A stretch of 64,000 bases of DNA from Planctomycetota bacterium (GCA_020638795.1 JACKHW010000006.1:248001-312000); one strand, 5' to 3'; shown: positions 1 to 8,181, counted from the stretch's first letter. Translations and numbers: made by a program. The notes: generated by a model from the letters alone, not told the origin.

Positions 1-331
1 CGGTTGCGAGAGTGGACTCGAACCGCTCTGCGACTCGGCCACGAAGTAGGGAAGGAAGTGGCAGAGGGCGAGGTATGTGCACAGCGATGCGTGGGCAGGC
101 ATCCTGGGGCTTCCGTGAGAGTGTCGAAGGGGCAGAAGACGGAGCAGCGTATCCGAATGCGTCCATTCGGGGTCGATGTGCCAGTATCGATTGGGACGAC
201 GACCGGGTCGCTACGACCTTTCCGTACGAGCGTACGTCCCCATCGCGGACTGTCAAGAGGACCCCGCGGTGTGAAAAAGCGACTCAGATGCTTGCCGACC
301 CGAGCGAGCTTCCGGGCTACCCTGTGCACCT
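1..331. other. Gene-free stretch upstream of rnpB
   Basis: No convincing coding frame, RNA gene or repeat is visible here. Open frames that cross it run on into the RNase P RNA and have no family resemblance. It probably holds the rnpB promoter, but no clear -35/-10 pair could be picked. A minus-strand stretch near 10-50 looks faintly like tRNA D-arm and T-arm consensus but has no room for an anticodon arm. Confidence 0.5.
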
Positions 332-700
332 CGGGAGGAGGCTGGACGATCGCTCGCGCTCGCGCGGGAGGAAAGTCCGGGCTCCACAGGGCTGGGTGGT
401 GGGTAACGCCCACCGTCCGTGAGGATAGGGAAAGTGCCACAGAGAACAGACCGCCGGCGATTTCGCTTCGCGAGGTCCTCGGTAAGGGTGAAACGGCGAG
501 GTAAGAGCTCACCGCAGGAACGGGGACGTTCCTGGCAAGGCAAACCCCACCCGGAGAAAGGCCACGTAGGAGGATCCGCACGGCCCGTGCATGGTCCTCG
601 GGTAGGCCGTTCGAGGCCGGCCGCGATGTCGGTCCCAGAGAAATGGTCGTCACCGAACCGCAAGGTTCGGCACCAGAACCCGGCTTACGGCCTCCTCCCG
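332..700 (+). ncRNA. rnpB: RNase P RNA, bacterial type A
   Basis: This is the catalytic RNA of ribonuclease P, which removes 5' leaders from pre-tRNAs. The ends are set by a perfect 11-bp P1 helix: 332-342 (CGGGAGGAGGC) pairs with 690-700 (GCCTCCTCCCG). Just inside it are the hallmark conserved 5' block GAGGAAAGTCCGGGCT (from 366) followed by CACAGGGC, and the 3' block CAGAACCCGGCTTAC (674-688). Between them lie the expected AGGGTGAAACGG, GTAAGAGCTCACCG and GGCAAACCCCACCCGG segments. The length of 369 nt is normal for type A. T-rich sequence follows P1. Confidence 0.97.
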
Positions 701-721
701 TTCTTTTCCGCGCAGTCCGGT

Positions 722-766
722 TCCTCGCACTGCGATTGCGCACCCTGCGATTCCTCGCCCTGCGAT
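722..766 (+). repeat. Three tandem 15-bp repeats between rnpB and the Nudix gene
   Basis: Three head-to-tail 15-bp units (722-736, 737-751, 752-766) share the core CNCTGCGAT. Units 1 and 3 differ at one base; unit 2 differs from them at four or five. They end 8 bases before the ATG at 775, so they form the untranslated leader of the Nudix-like gene. Confidence 0.75.
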
Positions 767-774
767 TCTCTGCC

Positions 775-1440
775 ATGAGCGATGCCGCGTTGGAAGAACT
801 GGAGTTCGTGTGGGTCGTGCCGCGGTCCGATCTCTTCGGAACCGAGGCTCCTCATGGGTTCGTGTCGACCGAGGACCCGAGTTTCGATCCCGAGTGGATC
901 GAGACGTGTGAGCATCGAGGGTTCTTCGTCGAGCGGCAGGCCGCCGAGCAGAACCCCGCGTGGAAGCAGGTCATTCCCTATTGTCTGCTGCTCTCACCGG
1001 AAGGCCTGTTTACGGTCGAACGATTACCACGTGGCAGCGAGGCGCGTCTGCACGGCAAGCTCTCGGTGGGAATCGGTGGCCACATCGAACCATGCGACAG
1101 GGTGCCACAGAACGCTCTGCCAGGGTCCGACCGCATCGTCATGCGCGCGGCGCGTCGGGAACTCGAGGAAGAGCTGGTGCTCCGTGCTCCATCCGACTTC
1201 GAGTGCTTGGGGCTCGTCAACGATGATTCGAACGCGGTCGGCTCGGTACACGTCGGGATCGTCCTGCTGGCACGCGTCGACGAGCTGCCGGAGGTCCGCG
1301 AGTCGGACCGTCTTCGCGCGTTCGCGACCCCCCTTGTCGACTTTCCGTCCGTGTGCGATGCTTCTGCGCAGTTCGAGTCGTGGAGCGCTTATATCCTGAG
1401 TTCTGCGAACTGGAACGGATCGATCATGAAGATCGAGTAG
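775..1440 (+). CDS. Nudix-like hydrolase with split Nudix box
   Basis: Predicted 221-residue cytoplasmic protein resembling MutT/Nudix phosphohydrolases, which cleave nucleoside diphosphate-X compounds. The fold signature is visible as KLSVGIGGHIE (about 95-105) followed by AARRELEEEL (125-134), matching the G...REUXEE parts of the Nudix box. About 13 extra residues separate the two halves, so the box is interrupted compared with the canonical 23-residue motif. The ATG at 775 was chosen because the frame upstream of it runs through the 15-bp repeats and rnpB. The substrate cannot be told from sequence. It may be non-canonical, or use the motif glutamates with altered spacing. Confidence 0.75.
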   Translation: MSDAALEELEFVWVVPRSDLFGTEAPHGFVSTEDPSFDPEWIETCEHRGFFVERQAAEQNPAWKQVIPYCLLLSPEGLFTVERLPRGSEARLHGKLSVGIGGHIEPCDRVPQNALPGSDRIVMRAARRELEEELVLRAPSDFECLGLVNDDSNAVGSVHVGIVLLARVDELPEVRESDRLRAFATPLVDFPSVCDASAQFESWSAYILSSANWNGSIMKIE

Positions 1441-1672
1441 ATTTCGCACCGGATTTCCAAAGGTCGGTCGGCCAGATTCACAGTCGCGTTGAGAGGGTCA
1501 TTCCGCACTCGCCATGACGAGCCAGCGGATGCAATCCAAGACCCCGCAACCCTCCGTCGCGCTTCTCGTCGACAGCCCGTTCGAGCCCACTTTCGATCAG
1601 GCACGGCTGGCGGTGATTACGGACAGTTCCTTGCACGAGGCCGCAAGGCCAATTCCACAACCAGGAGGGACC

Positions 1673-1918
1673 ATGACCGGGAGGGTCATCCTTTCGACCA
1701 GTGACAACAACGTTCAGGCGATGGATCGTGACGAGATCTTCGATCTCCTCATGAACGCTCGTCAAGCGGATTGGGTCGACCTCGAACTCAAGGATGGTCG
1801 GAGCCTATCGGGCGCCATCATCTTCAACGAGTTCAAGGGCACCGGGCGTCTCATCAACATCGATGACGAGATCAGCGTCGACTTCCGAGCGGGCGACGTG
1901 CGATCGGTCAAGTTCTGA
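1673..1918 (+). CDS. Small beta-rich protein, possible Sm-like fold
   Basis: Predicted 81-residue acidic cytoplasmic protein. The start at 1673 is favoured by AGGAGG at 1663-1668, four bases before the ATG; the frame is open further upstream to an ATG at 1514 but with no ribosome site. The second half (about 33-81) has a rhythm of short strands with glycine turns: LELKDGRSLSG, AIIFNEFKG, GRLINIDDE, ISVDFRAGDVRSVKF. This resembles the bent five-stranded barrel of LSm/Sm-like or SH3-like small proteins, which is inference only. A strong double hairpin follows. I do not recognise a named family. Confidence 0.7.
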   Translation: MTGRVILSTSDNNVQAMDRDEIFDLLMNARQADWVDLELKDGRSLSGAIIFNEFKGTGRLINIDDEISVDFRAGDVRSVKF

Positions 1919-1938
1919 GACGTTTCGAACGTCGCTAC

Positions 1939-1980
1939 GAAGCAGGGGAACGCGGCCGTTGTCGCGTTCCCCTGCTTCTT
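1939..1980 (+). terminator. Hairpin terminator of the small beta-rich gene
   Basis: A perfect 16-bp stem (1939-1954 with 1963-1978) with an 8-nt loop, followed by TT, begins 20 bases after the stop codon at 1918. Confidence 0.8.
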
Positions 1981-1994
1981 GTACCGAAAAAAAA

Positions 1995-2036
1995 CAAGGC
2001 CGCAGTCCGTCGACTGCGGCCTTGTGGTTTCGTTTC
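1995..2036. terminator. Second hairpin, probably bidirectional terminator
   Basis: A perfect 13-bp stem (1995-2007 with 2012-2024) and 4-nt loop is preceded by a run of eight A (1987-1994) and followed by GGTTTCGTTT. The A tract makes it a terminator for minus-strand transcription as well, reading from the HIT-like gene at 2371. Confidence 0.85.
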
Positions 2037-2370
2037 GAGCCACCGGCCGTGGGGAAAGGTGGAATGAGGAAAGGTACTTACTTGGAAGTCTGAAGTAAGT
2101 GGTCACGACCTGCGGCTCGGAGATTCCAATAGGGCACCCGACTCCTAAGAGCCGGATGCGATCCCCCAGGGAACCAACCTGTGGAGACCCTCCCCATTGG
2201 GATCACCGCCCAACTGGGGCCCAAGATATGGAGCCGAAGCCTCGATACAAGCGCCGTTTCGACAAAAAAGCGCTACATCTTGGGTGTGACGAACGGGCGC
2301 GCCACTAGAAATGAGGCATCCTAGACTCTCTAGATTCCACATGCCTCGGCCGGGATCAATGCTGCCAAGC
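2037..2370. other. Intergenic region between convergent genes
   Basis: No gene is supported in this stretch. It contains one 8-bp inverted repeat (2076-2083 with 2093-2100, loop of nine). The end of the minus-strand gene at 2371 lies at its right edge. Confidence 0.6.
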
Positions 2371-3324
2371 TCAGACGGATGCGTCGACGAGGGAGACCGC
2401 GAGTTCGGTGACTCCTTCGAGTTCGGTCGCGGTGGTCGGCACACAAGCGGCGCGCAAACTCGCTTCGAGTCCACCGTCACCAGGAGCGATTGCGTTCTCG
2501 AACAGGAACTCGTCGGCAAAGATCCAGCGCCCCGAGAGTTCGCTGGCGCCGATCGGAAGCGGAAACGACTCGAGGCCGCATTCCGCACGCCGAGGGACGA
2601 CCAGGGCACGCTCGCCGGCAACGAGCAGATTCGCGGCCGCGGTCGTCCGCGTCGCGAGGAGTGCGGCGATCCATGCGGCGCGCACTCGCGGATCCGGTGC
2701 GCGGACCTCGACCGCCATACATGGCCAATCGTCGTCTCCCGTCGTCGCGCGAATACTGCCGAGATTCGACATCGCAACGACGCGCGTGGGCCAGCCGGTC
2801 GATGCCGGATCGGAATCGAGAGCCGTTCCGGCACGATACAACAACGGCCTCGGAGTCCACGTGACGTGCGCATGCGCGAGCGGAATCGACGCGGATGCAC
2901 CCACTGTGTTGGCTAGCAGGCACAGGTTTTCCGCATCGCACAGTTCGAAAGCACGGGCGAGAAAACTCGCACCGACCTCGCGTTCCGACCCGTGGGCATT
3001 CCACAAGAGGAAGGACCGCCCGAGGAAGGGAAATCGATTGGGCGTCGCGACCAAGTGGCCATCGCTCCAAAACCCTTCCTCCGCGCGAATGCGAGGTCCT
3101 GCGCTCGTTCGGAAGGCGGCGCGCCGCCCGGGAATCCCACTGCGGTCCGCGCGCGAGGGCACGAGGCTCAGCTCGAAACTGCGCCCGAAGAGCTCGACAC
3201 CACGGTTGCGGGCCGCGATGGACTCGTCCGGGATGGAGTGACCCGAGCGTGCGAATGCGCGCTCCAGAGTCGTGTCGCCCTGCGAACTCGAGTCGGAGTT
3301 CGACGTCAGAAGCGAATGCTCCAC
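2371..3324 (-). CDS. HIT-superfamily-like protein (GalT/GDP-hexose phosphorylase type), tentative
   Basis: Predicted protein of about 317 residues. The region ATPNRFPFLGRSFLL resembles the nucleotide-binding NxFPF strand of GalT-like and DUF4922-type phosphorylases/nucleotidylyltransferases. The later PLAHAHVTW segment matches the His-x-His of the HIT superfamily catalytic strand. A third catalytic histidine is not obvious, so activity is uncertain. The start is also uncertain. A GTG at 3324 gives a 19-bp overlap with the porin gene upstream on the same strand, and no ATG or clear ribosome site lies between the porin stop and the first conserved block. It appears co-transcribed with the porin and ends before the bidirectional terminator at 1995-2036. 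Confidence 0.55.
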   Translation of the reverse strand: MEHSLLTSNSDSSSQGDTTLERAFARSGHSIPDESIAARNRGVELFGRSFELSLVPSRADRSGIPGRRAAFRTSAGPRIRAEEGFWSDGHLVATPNRFPFLGRSFLLWNAHGSEREVGASFLARAFELCDAENLCLLANTVGASASIPLAHAHVTWTPRPLLYRAGTALDSDPASTGWPTRVVAMSNLGSIRATTGDDDWPCMAVEVRAPDPRVRAAWIAALLATRTTAAANLLVAGERALVVPRRAECGLESFPLPIGASELSGRWIFADEFLFENAIAPGDGGLEASLRAACVPTTATELEGVTELAVSLVDASV

Positions 3325-4787
3325 TGCAGCAACCACTCGGTCTCCGAGCGATTGCGCTGGGTCGGATCCATGTTGTTGATCTCGAGGCGCAGATCGACGT
3401 TGCGAGTCACTTCGACCCACGAACCGATCGTGTGCATGATGCGGTCATCGAGAATCGATCGCTGCAGCGACGCCTGATTCGGGAACCCACCGTGCAGGTG
3501 CAGACCGCTGAGGCGATAGCCGAAGCCAACACCAGTGAAGAACTTGCGCTTCTGATAGTAGACGCCATCGAGCGGAATCAGGATGTTGGGCGCAACGCTC
3601 CAGACTTCGCGGTCGCCGTTGCCGTCCTTGGCCCACCAGAGTTCGGCGTCGACGCCGAGCCGCATGGCTTCGCTGACGTCCCAGTCGAAGCCACCGAGCA
3701 CGCCGAAACGACGCTTCTTCGTGCCGCCATCGTAGCTCGTCGAAGCGAAGCGCAAGAACGCGACCTCGGTGGCCGACAGCTTGCCTTCGCGGTAGCTCAC
3801 GGCGGCTCGATACTCGAACTTGGGTTCTTCGACGGCGCCCTTGATCCCGAGGCCGAGCGAAACGTCCTTGTTGTTGTTGAGGTCGCCGAGTTGCTCGTTG
3901 TCGTGCAGCATCGGAGAGTTGCCGACGGCACCCGTCACCCCGCGTGTCGCGCCGACGCCCGCATCACGCGACGCGATCTGCGAGCCATTGTCGATACCGA
4001 CGCGATAGAACAGCCCTTCCTCGAAGTCGCCGCCGATCTGCAATCCAGTGACTTCGTCGCGATAGAACGACGTGCCCGCCATCGAGAACGACTCGCTCCA
4101 CTTCTTGAGGAAGTCGCGCTCCCAGCGATAGAAGTTCCCGACCTTGATGTAGGTGTGCGATGGGTCTTCGATTCCCATCAAGTTGCGGAAGAGGTTGCCG
4201 AAGCGCACGTACGCCTCGTCCATGTCGACCGCGCCCTCGTCCTCGTCCCGCACGACGGGGTCGAGCATCAGACGGCTCTGGAATTGGAAGTCCTCGATCA
4301 GTTCGAGGCCGAGATCGATCTCGAGCCTGCGCACGCGGAACTCGGTCGATCCGCCGTTGTTGCCGAACTGATTGGAATCGAGATAGCCACCGAGATTGTT
4401 GCGGTTGGCGTGCAAGTCGTAGAACTCGAAATCGATGCGCCCACCGACCTTGACACGATCGGCCTCGGTGCTCGCGAGCATCTCCTCTTGGTAAGGGATC
4501 TTCGCATCGAGGAACTCGGAGTCGAACCAGGTGGGGGACGTCGTTCCGCCCTTGCCGACCGGCTTGGCTGGCATCTGGCGCTGGCTCGCCTTGAGTTCAC
4601 GAATCTCGTTCTCGAGGCGTTCGAGCTTCTGCTCGACGCTCTCCTGCGAACGTGCCTGAGTTTCGACAGTTCGTGCGGTTTCGTCCTGGGTCGCTCCCGC
4701 GTTGCCAGGCGTTTGCGCGACGACTCCGCCGCAGAACGTCAACATGCCGCCGAATGCAGCGGTCAGAGAGACACGAGACATGCGCAT
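3306..4787 (-). CDS. Outer-membrane porin, phosphate-selective OprO/OprP-like
   Basis: Predicted 493-residue exported protein. Residues 1-24 form a signal peptide ending GGVVAQ. A short coiled coil (about 35-60, ESVEQKLERLENEI) follows, as in planctomycete and delta-type porins. The rest alternates aromatic and glycine residues in amphipathic strands, for example KVGGRIDFEFYDL and RVRRLEIDLGLEL, and ends in Phe (WSIRF), the usual outer-membrane assembly signal. ATG 4787 is preceded by AGGAGG six bases upstream. A longer open frame to 5267 lacks a signal sequence. Solute specificity is inferred only from the general resemblance to OprO/P-type porins. Direct repeats of TCGAGGGG lie in its leader. 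Confidence 0.85.
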   Translation of the reverse strand: MRMSRVSLTAAFGGMLTFCGGVVAQTPGNAGATQDETARTVETQARSQESVEQKLERLENEIRELKASQRQMPAKPVGKGGTTSPTWFDSEFLDAKIPYQEEMLASTEADRVKVGGRIDFEFYDLHANRNNLGGYLDSNQFGNNGGSTEFRVRRLEIDLGLELIEDFQFQSRLMLDPVVRDEDEGAVDMDEAYVRFGNLFRNLMGIEDPSHTYIKVGNFYRWERDFLKKWSESFSMAGTSFYRDEVTGLQIGGDFEEGLFYRVGIDNGSQIASRDAGVGATRGVTGAVGNSPMLHDNEQLGDLNNNKDVSLGLGIKGAVEEPKFEYRAAVSYREGKLSATEVAFLRFASTSYDGGTKKRRFGVLGGFDWDVSEAMRLGVDAELWWAKDGNGDREVWSVAPNILIPLDGVYYQKRKFFTGVGFGYRLSGLHLHGGFPNQASLQRSILDDRIMHTIGSWVEVTRNVDLRLEINNMDPTQRNRSETEWLLQWSIRF

Positions 4788-4802
4788 CCGATTCCTCCTC
4801 AT

Positions 4803-4859
4803 CCCCTCGAACTTCCCCTCGAAATTCCTGGATCTGATCCCCTCGAAGACTCCCCTCGT
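4803..4859 (-). repeat. Direct repeats of TCGAGGGG in the porin leader
   Basis: On the plus strand CCCCTCGA occurs at 4803-4810, 4815-4822 and 4839-4846, and CCCCTCGT at 4852-4859. Start-to-start distances are 12, 24 and 13 bases, so the copies sit on nearly one helical phase with one position skipped. The nearest copy is 16 bases upstream of the porin ATG. Confidence 0.7.
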
Positions 4860-5142
4860 GGTTGCCGGGAGTCCAACTCGCGCAGGACGCATCGACCCGC
4901 GCGCCGGAGCGAGCGTGACGACGGTGCCGAGTGCGGGTGAACCTACGGGGCGACGCTCCGTCCGCAATGCAAAAGTCTGTCGGGAAGCACTCGTGCTGTG
5001 GAACCCGAGTGCGCGGTGTGGATGAACCGCGGACCGGGCTGCTATGCTGCTCCGCCCTTCATCGCCGCCGATCCAACGACCCGGCCGACCCCCGACTCGG
5101 CCGGTCACGATTCCCCAGGACTCGAATCCAGAAGTCACGAAC
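4860..5142. promoter_or_regulatory. Divergent intergenic region, porin and fmt promoters
   Basis: This stretch separates the minus-strand porin from plus-strand fmt. It must hold promoters in both directions, but no consensus -35/-10 pair stands out and no small gene is supported. Confidence 0.4.
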
Positions 5143-6075
5143 GTGAAAACCGTATTCCTCGGCACGGACGATTTTCCGGTTCCCGCGCTGAAAGCGCTGA
5201 AAGAGGCCGGACGAGCACCCGACCTCGTCGTCACGAAGCCCGACGCGCCACGCGGGCGAGGGCGCAAGATCTACCCGCAGAAGGTCCGACTCGTCGCCGA
5301 AGAACTCGGCCTGCAGTGCGAGCAGCCCGAGGACGTGCTCGCGCCCGAGTTCCTCGAACGACTCCGCGCGTTCGCGCCCGACCTCATCCTGGTCGTCAGC
5401 TTCGGCCGCATCCTCAGCGAAGAGTTCCTCGCGATCCCCAAGAAATACTGCCTCAACGTGCACGGTTCGTTGCTGCCCAGGTTCCGTGGTGCCGCACCGG
5501 TCGCGCACGCGGTTCTCGCGGGCGATCCCGTCACGGGCGTCTCGGTGCAGAAGATCGCCCCCAAGCTCGATACCGGCCCGATCCTCCATTCGGTGGAGAC
5601 GCCAATCGAAAAACACGAGCACGCCGGGGAGCTCTACAACCGGCTCGCGGATCTCGCCGGGCAGGCACTCGTCGACGCGCTCGAGATGGTCGAGCAGGGG
5701 AAGGACGCCTTCGTCGACCAGGACGACACCAAGGCGAGCCGCGCTCCCAAGCTCGAAAAAGAGCAGGGCTTCGTAGACTGGGAAGCCGAGGCTGTCGAGA
5801 TCGACCGGCTCGTCCGCGCCTTCACTCCCAAACCCGGTGCACGAACGAGATTCGGTCCGCGGAAGCTGATCCTGCTCGAGGGGCGCGTCGAAGATGACTA
5901 TTTCGGACTCGGCATGCCGGGTGGCGTGATGACGGCCGGCGAAGAAGGCATCCGCGTATGTACGGGGAAGGGGATCTACCGCATCCTGCGCCTGAAACCC
6001 GAGAACGGCCGCAACATGACCGCCGGCGAATTCGTGCGTGGGCACGCGTTCCCGCCGGATGCGCGGTTCGGATGA
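5143..6075 (+). CDS. fmt: Methionyl-tRNA formyltransferase
   Basis: Transfers a formyl group from 10-formyl-tetrahydrofolate to initiator Met-tRNA in the cytoplasm. The 310-residue length is typical. The N-terminus VKTVFLGTDDFPVPAL matches the family start, which supports GTG at 5143. The catalytic Asn-His-Asp triad is visible in NVHGSLLPRFRGAAP (the SLLPxxRG signature) and KLDTGPIL. The C-terminal OB-like tRNA-binding domain spans about 205-310. rsmB follows about 100 bases downstream on the same strand, the classic fmt-rsmB pairing. A deformylase gene is not in the window. Confidence 0.97.
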   Translation: MKTVFLGTDDFPVPALKALKEAGRAPDLVVTKPDAPRGRGRKIYPQKVRLVAEELGLQCEQPEDVLAPEFLERLRAFAPDLILVVSFGRILSEEFLAIPKKYCLNVHGSLLPRFRGAAPVAHAVLAGDPVTGVSVQKIAPKLDTGPILHSVETPIEKHEHAGELYNRLADLAGQALVDALEMVEQGKDAFVDQDDTKASRAPKLEKEQGFVDWEAEAVEIDRLVRAFTPKPGARTRFGPRKLILLEGRVEDDYFGLGMPGGVMTAGEEGIRVCTGKGIYRILRLKPENGRNMTAGEFVRGHAFPPDARFG

Positions 6076-6175
6076 ACTCATCCGAGCGAGTCCCCGGCGA
6101 GGCGAGGTCCGAGTGGCCCCCTGTTGTCGCGAGTTCCGTCCGCTCTGCGTCCATCAACCCCGAGCCGGGTCTGCG

Positions 6176-7843
6176 ATGAACGGCGGTGGCGAGAACAGTC
6201 CTCTGGAAGGCAGAGACGGCGAACCGCGCCGATCGAAGGTTTCGGAAGGACGCCGAGCCGCATGGGACGTGGTGTGTGCGTGGCTTGTCGCCGACCGTGC
6301 GCGTGCGCGACTCGGCACGAAGAAGCGTCCCTTCCCTCCACGCGATTTGCCGCCGCGCGACCGAGCGCTCGCCCGTGAGATCGCCGAGGGCACGGTGCAA
6401 CGGCTGGCGACCCTCGATGCGATCCTGATCGATCTCGCTCGCGGGCGCACGCCGCGACCGCACGGATTGCACGCCGCACTGCTGATCGGCGCGTGGCAAC
6501 TACTGTTTGCGCCGGACCTGCCGGCGCACTCGATCGTCAGCGAAAGCGTCACGCTCGCGCGGCGGGCTGCCGGCGAAGGCGGTGCGCGCTTCGCGAACGC
6601 CGTGCTGCGCAAGCTCGCGAAGGACCGACGCCTCGAGGCGTGGCTCGAGCCGCCGAGTGCACGCGCGAACGGCGACCGTGCTGAGAGGAACCGCGCTTCC
6701 GGACGGGGCTCGTCGTCGGCCAACGCGTCGGCTGCGTCTGCCGGAATGTCGGCGGACACGTCGACGAGCCCGCCTGTCGAAGAGTCGCCGGCAACCTCGA
6801 GGATTTCATCCGCCGGTATGTCGACGGCAACCACCTCGCCGGAATCGATCGTGGACAGGTTCGCGGGGACTTCATCCGAGTCGTCAGCGGGCATGTCGGC
6901 TTCCATGACTCCGGCGTCGCGCGACGGAGTGCCTGCTGACTTGGTCCAGCGGCTCGCGACCTGGTACTCCCTTCCGTCCGAACTCGTCGCGCGCTGGCTG
7001 TCCGCCTTCGGCCGTGAAACCGCGGAGCGCGTCGCGACGGCTTGCTGCGCGCGACCGATGTCCTCGCTGCGCTTGGCACCCGAGCAGGACGAGGGCCTCG
7101 TCGCGCAGACACTCGAGAGCGCGGGTTGCGTCGTCGATCGCGGCCCGGCGCCGCGAAACCTCCTCGTGCGACGACCGCACGCGAGCTTGATCGAGAGCGA
7201 CGCGTTCTCGTCGGGGCACTTCTCGATCCAAGATGCGACGCAGATCGAAGTGGCGGACCTCGTCGTCGACGTTGCACTTCGGAGCGGCGCCGCGGAACCA
7301 CGCATCCTCGACTTCTGCGCTGCACCCGGCACCAAGTCGTGCGCGATCGCAGAAGCCTGTGCGGGAGCGACGGTGTTCGCCTACGACACGAACCCATCGC
7401 GACTCGATGGACTCGACGCCGAAGTCGAGCGACTCGGTCTCGAATGTGATCGGTCCCTGCGCGTCCGCCGGCTCGCCGATCGAGCCGCGCTCGAAGAGGA
7501 GGCTCTGCGCGCGCCGTTCGACGTCGTGCTCGTCGACGCACCGTGCAGCAACACCGGTGTGTTGGCACGCAGGGTCGAAGCTCGCTGGCGCTTCGACGAG
7601 GCTGGGCTCGAGCGTTATGCGGCGACACAGTTCGAGATCGCAGCGGACGCAGCGCGCTTCGTGCGACCCGGCGGCCACCTCGTCTACGCGACCTGCAGTA
7701 TCGAAATCGAGGAGAACGAGCGCGTCGCCGAGCGACTCGCGGCGCACCTCGGTTGGCGCCTCGTCTCGAGTGAGCGAACGCTTCCCGAAGCCGGTCTCCG
7801 CGATGGCGGTGGCGTCGCCATCCTCGAAGCGCCGGCACCCTGA
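6176..7843 (+). CDS. rsmB: 16S rRNA m5C967 methyltransferase RsmB with internal insertion
   Basis: Uses S-adenosylmethionine to methylate cytosine 967 of 16S rRNA. The 555-residue protein has a NusB-like RNA-binding domain (about 27-155) and a Rossmann methyltransferase domain (about 255-555). AdoMet motif I is DFCAAPGTK (379-387), the motif IV dyad is DAPCSNTG (Cys457), and the motif VI catalytic cysteine lies in YATCSIE (Cys507). RsmB is usually about 430-450 residues. Here residues about 161-252 are a Ser/Ala/Thr-rich insertion between the domains, containing SAGMS three times at 24-25-residue spacing. The start ATG 6176 precedes the NusB domain; no strong ribosome site is visible. It follows fmt and is followed at 17 bases by a small membrane protein. 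Confidence 0.93.
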   Translation: MNGGGENSPLEGRDGEPRRSKVSEGRRAAWDVVCAWLVADRARARLGTKKRPFPPRDLPPRDRALAREIAEGTVQRLATLDAILIDLARGRTPRPHGLHAALLIGAWQLLFAPDLPAHSIVSESVTLARRAAGEGGARFANAVLRKLAKDRRLEAWLEPPSARANGDRAERNRASGRGSSSANASAASAGMSADTSTSPPVEESPATSRISSAGMSTATTSPESIVDRFAGTSSESSAGMSASMTPASRDGVPADLVQRLATWYSLPSELVARWLSAFGRETAERVATACCARPMSSLRLAPEQDEGLVAQTLESAGCVVDRGPAPRNLLVRRPHASLIESDAFSSGHFSIQDATQIEVADLVVDVALRSGAAEPRILDFCAAPGTKSCAIAEACAGATVFAYDTNPSRLDGLDAEVERLGLECDRSLRVRRLADRAALEEEALRAPFDVVLVDAPCSNTGVLARRVEARWRFDEAGLERYAATQFEIAADAARFVRPGGHLVYATCSIEIEENERVAERLAAHLGWRLVSSERTLPEAGLRDGGGVAILEAPAP

Positions 7844-7860
7844 CAGGAGGTCCCGAGTCG

Positions 7861-8118
7861 ATGGATCGCGAGAGCCGCTTCCACTTGGTCTTCGCAGCCC
7901 TCTTCGTCCTGAGCTTCGTCGCCGGCTCGACCCTCGACGAGTGGGGGCCTGCATGGCGCGACCCCCAAGTCCGCCTCTCGAGCTTCGCGATCGGCGTGAT
8001 CTGGCTCACCGCATTCTTCATGCGCCGCAGCAAGTCCTTCCTCGATCAACAAAAAGTCCTCCGCGACCGCATCGAGCGCCTGGAACATCGCCTCCGCGAC
8101 CTTGAAGACGAGCGCTGA
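7861..8118 (+). CDS. Small two-helix membrane protein
   Basis: Predicted 85-residue protein with two hydrophobic segments (about 8-24 and 41-54) and a basic, heptad-like C-terminal tail (about 57-85) that should form a short coiled coil. AGGAGGT lies nine bases before the ATG. It begins 17 bases after the rsmB stop, so it is likely the last gene of the fmt-rsmB operon. I do not recognise a family. An intergenic GTGCCAGGGAC repeat lies directly downstream. Confidence 0.75.
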   Translation: MDRESRFHLVFAALFVLSFVAGSTLDEWGPAWRDPQVRLSSFAIGVIWLTAFFMRRSKSFLDQQKVLRDRIERLEHRLRDLEDER

Positions 8119-8123
8119 CTCCT

Positions 8124-8181
8124 GCGCCAAAGGTGCCAGGGACAAAACCCCGTACTTTCGAGCGTGAAACGTGCCAGGGCC
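8124..8181 (+). repeat. GTGCCAGGGAC intergenic repeat, locus 1
   Basis: GCGCCAAAGGTGCCAGGGAC begins at 8124, and a second half-copy GCGTGAAACGTGCCAGGGCC lies at 8162-8181. The same core recurs at 17519-17538 and 37867-37906, always between genes. Confidence 0.75.

Noticed and set aside
10..58. Minus-strand resemblance to tRNA D-arm (GGCCGAGT) and T-arm (GGTTCGAGTCC) consensus
   Set aside because: Only about ten bases separate the two blocks and there is no anticodon arm or pairing acceptor stem.
1514..1672. N-terminal extension of the small beta-rich protein from ATG 1514
   Set aside because: A strong ribosome site lies directly before ATG 1673, and the extension has no structure or resemblance.
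2895..4940. Long open frame antisense to the porin gene
   Set aside because: It is a mirror of strong third-position GC bias in the porin; no family resemblance, signal or ribosome site.
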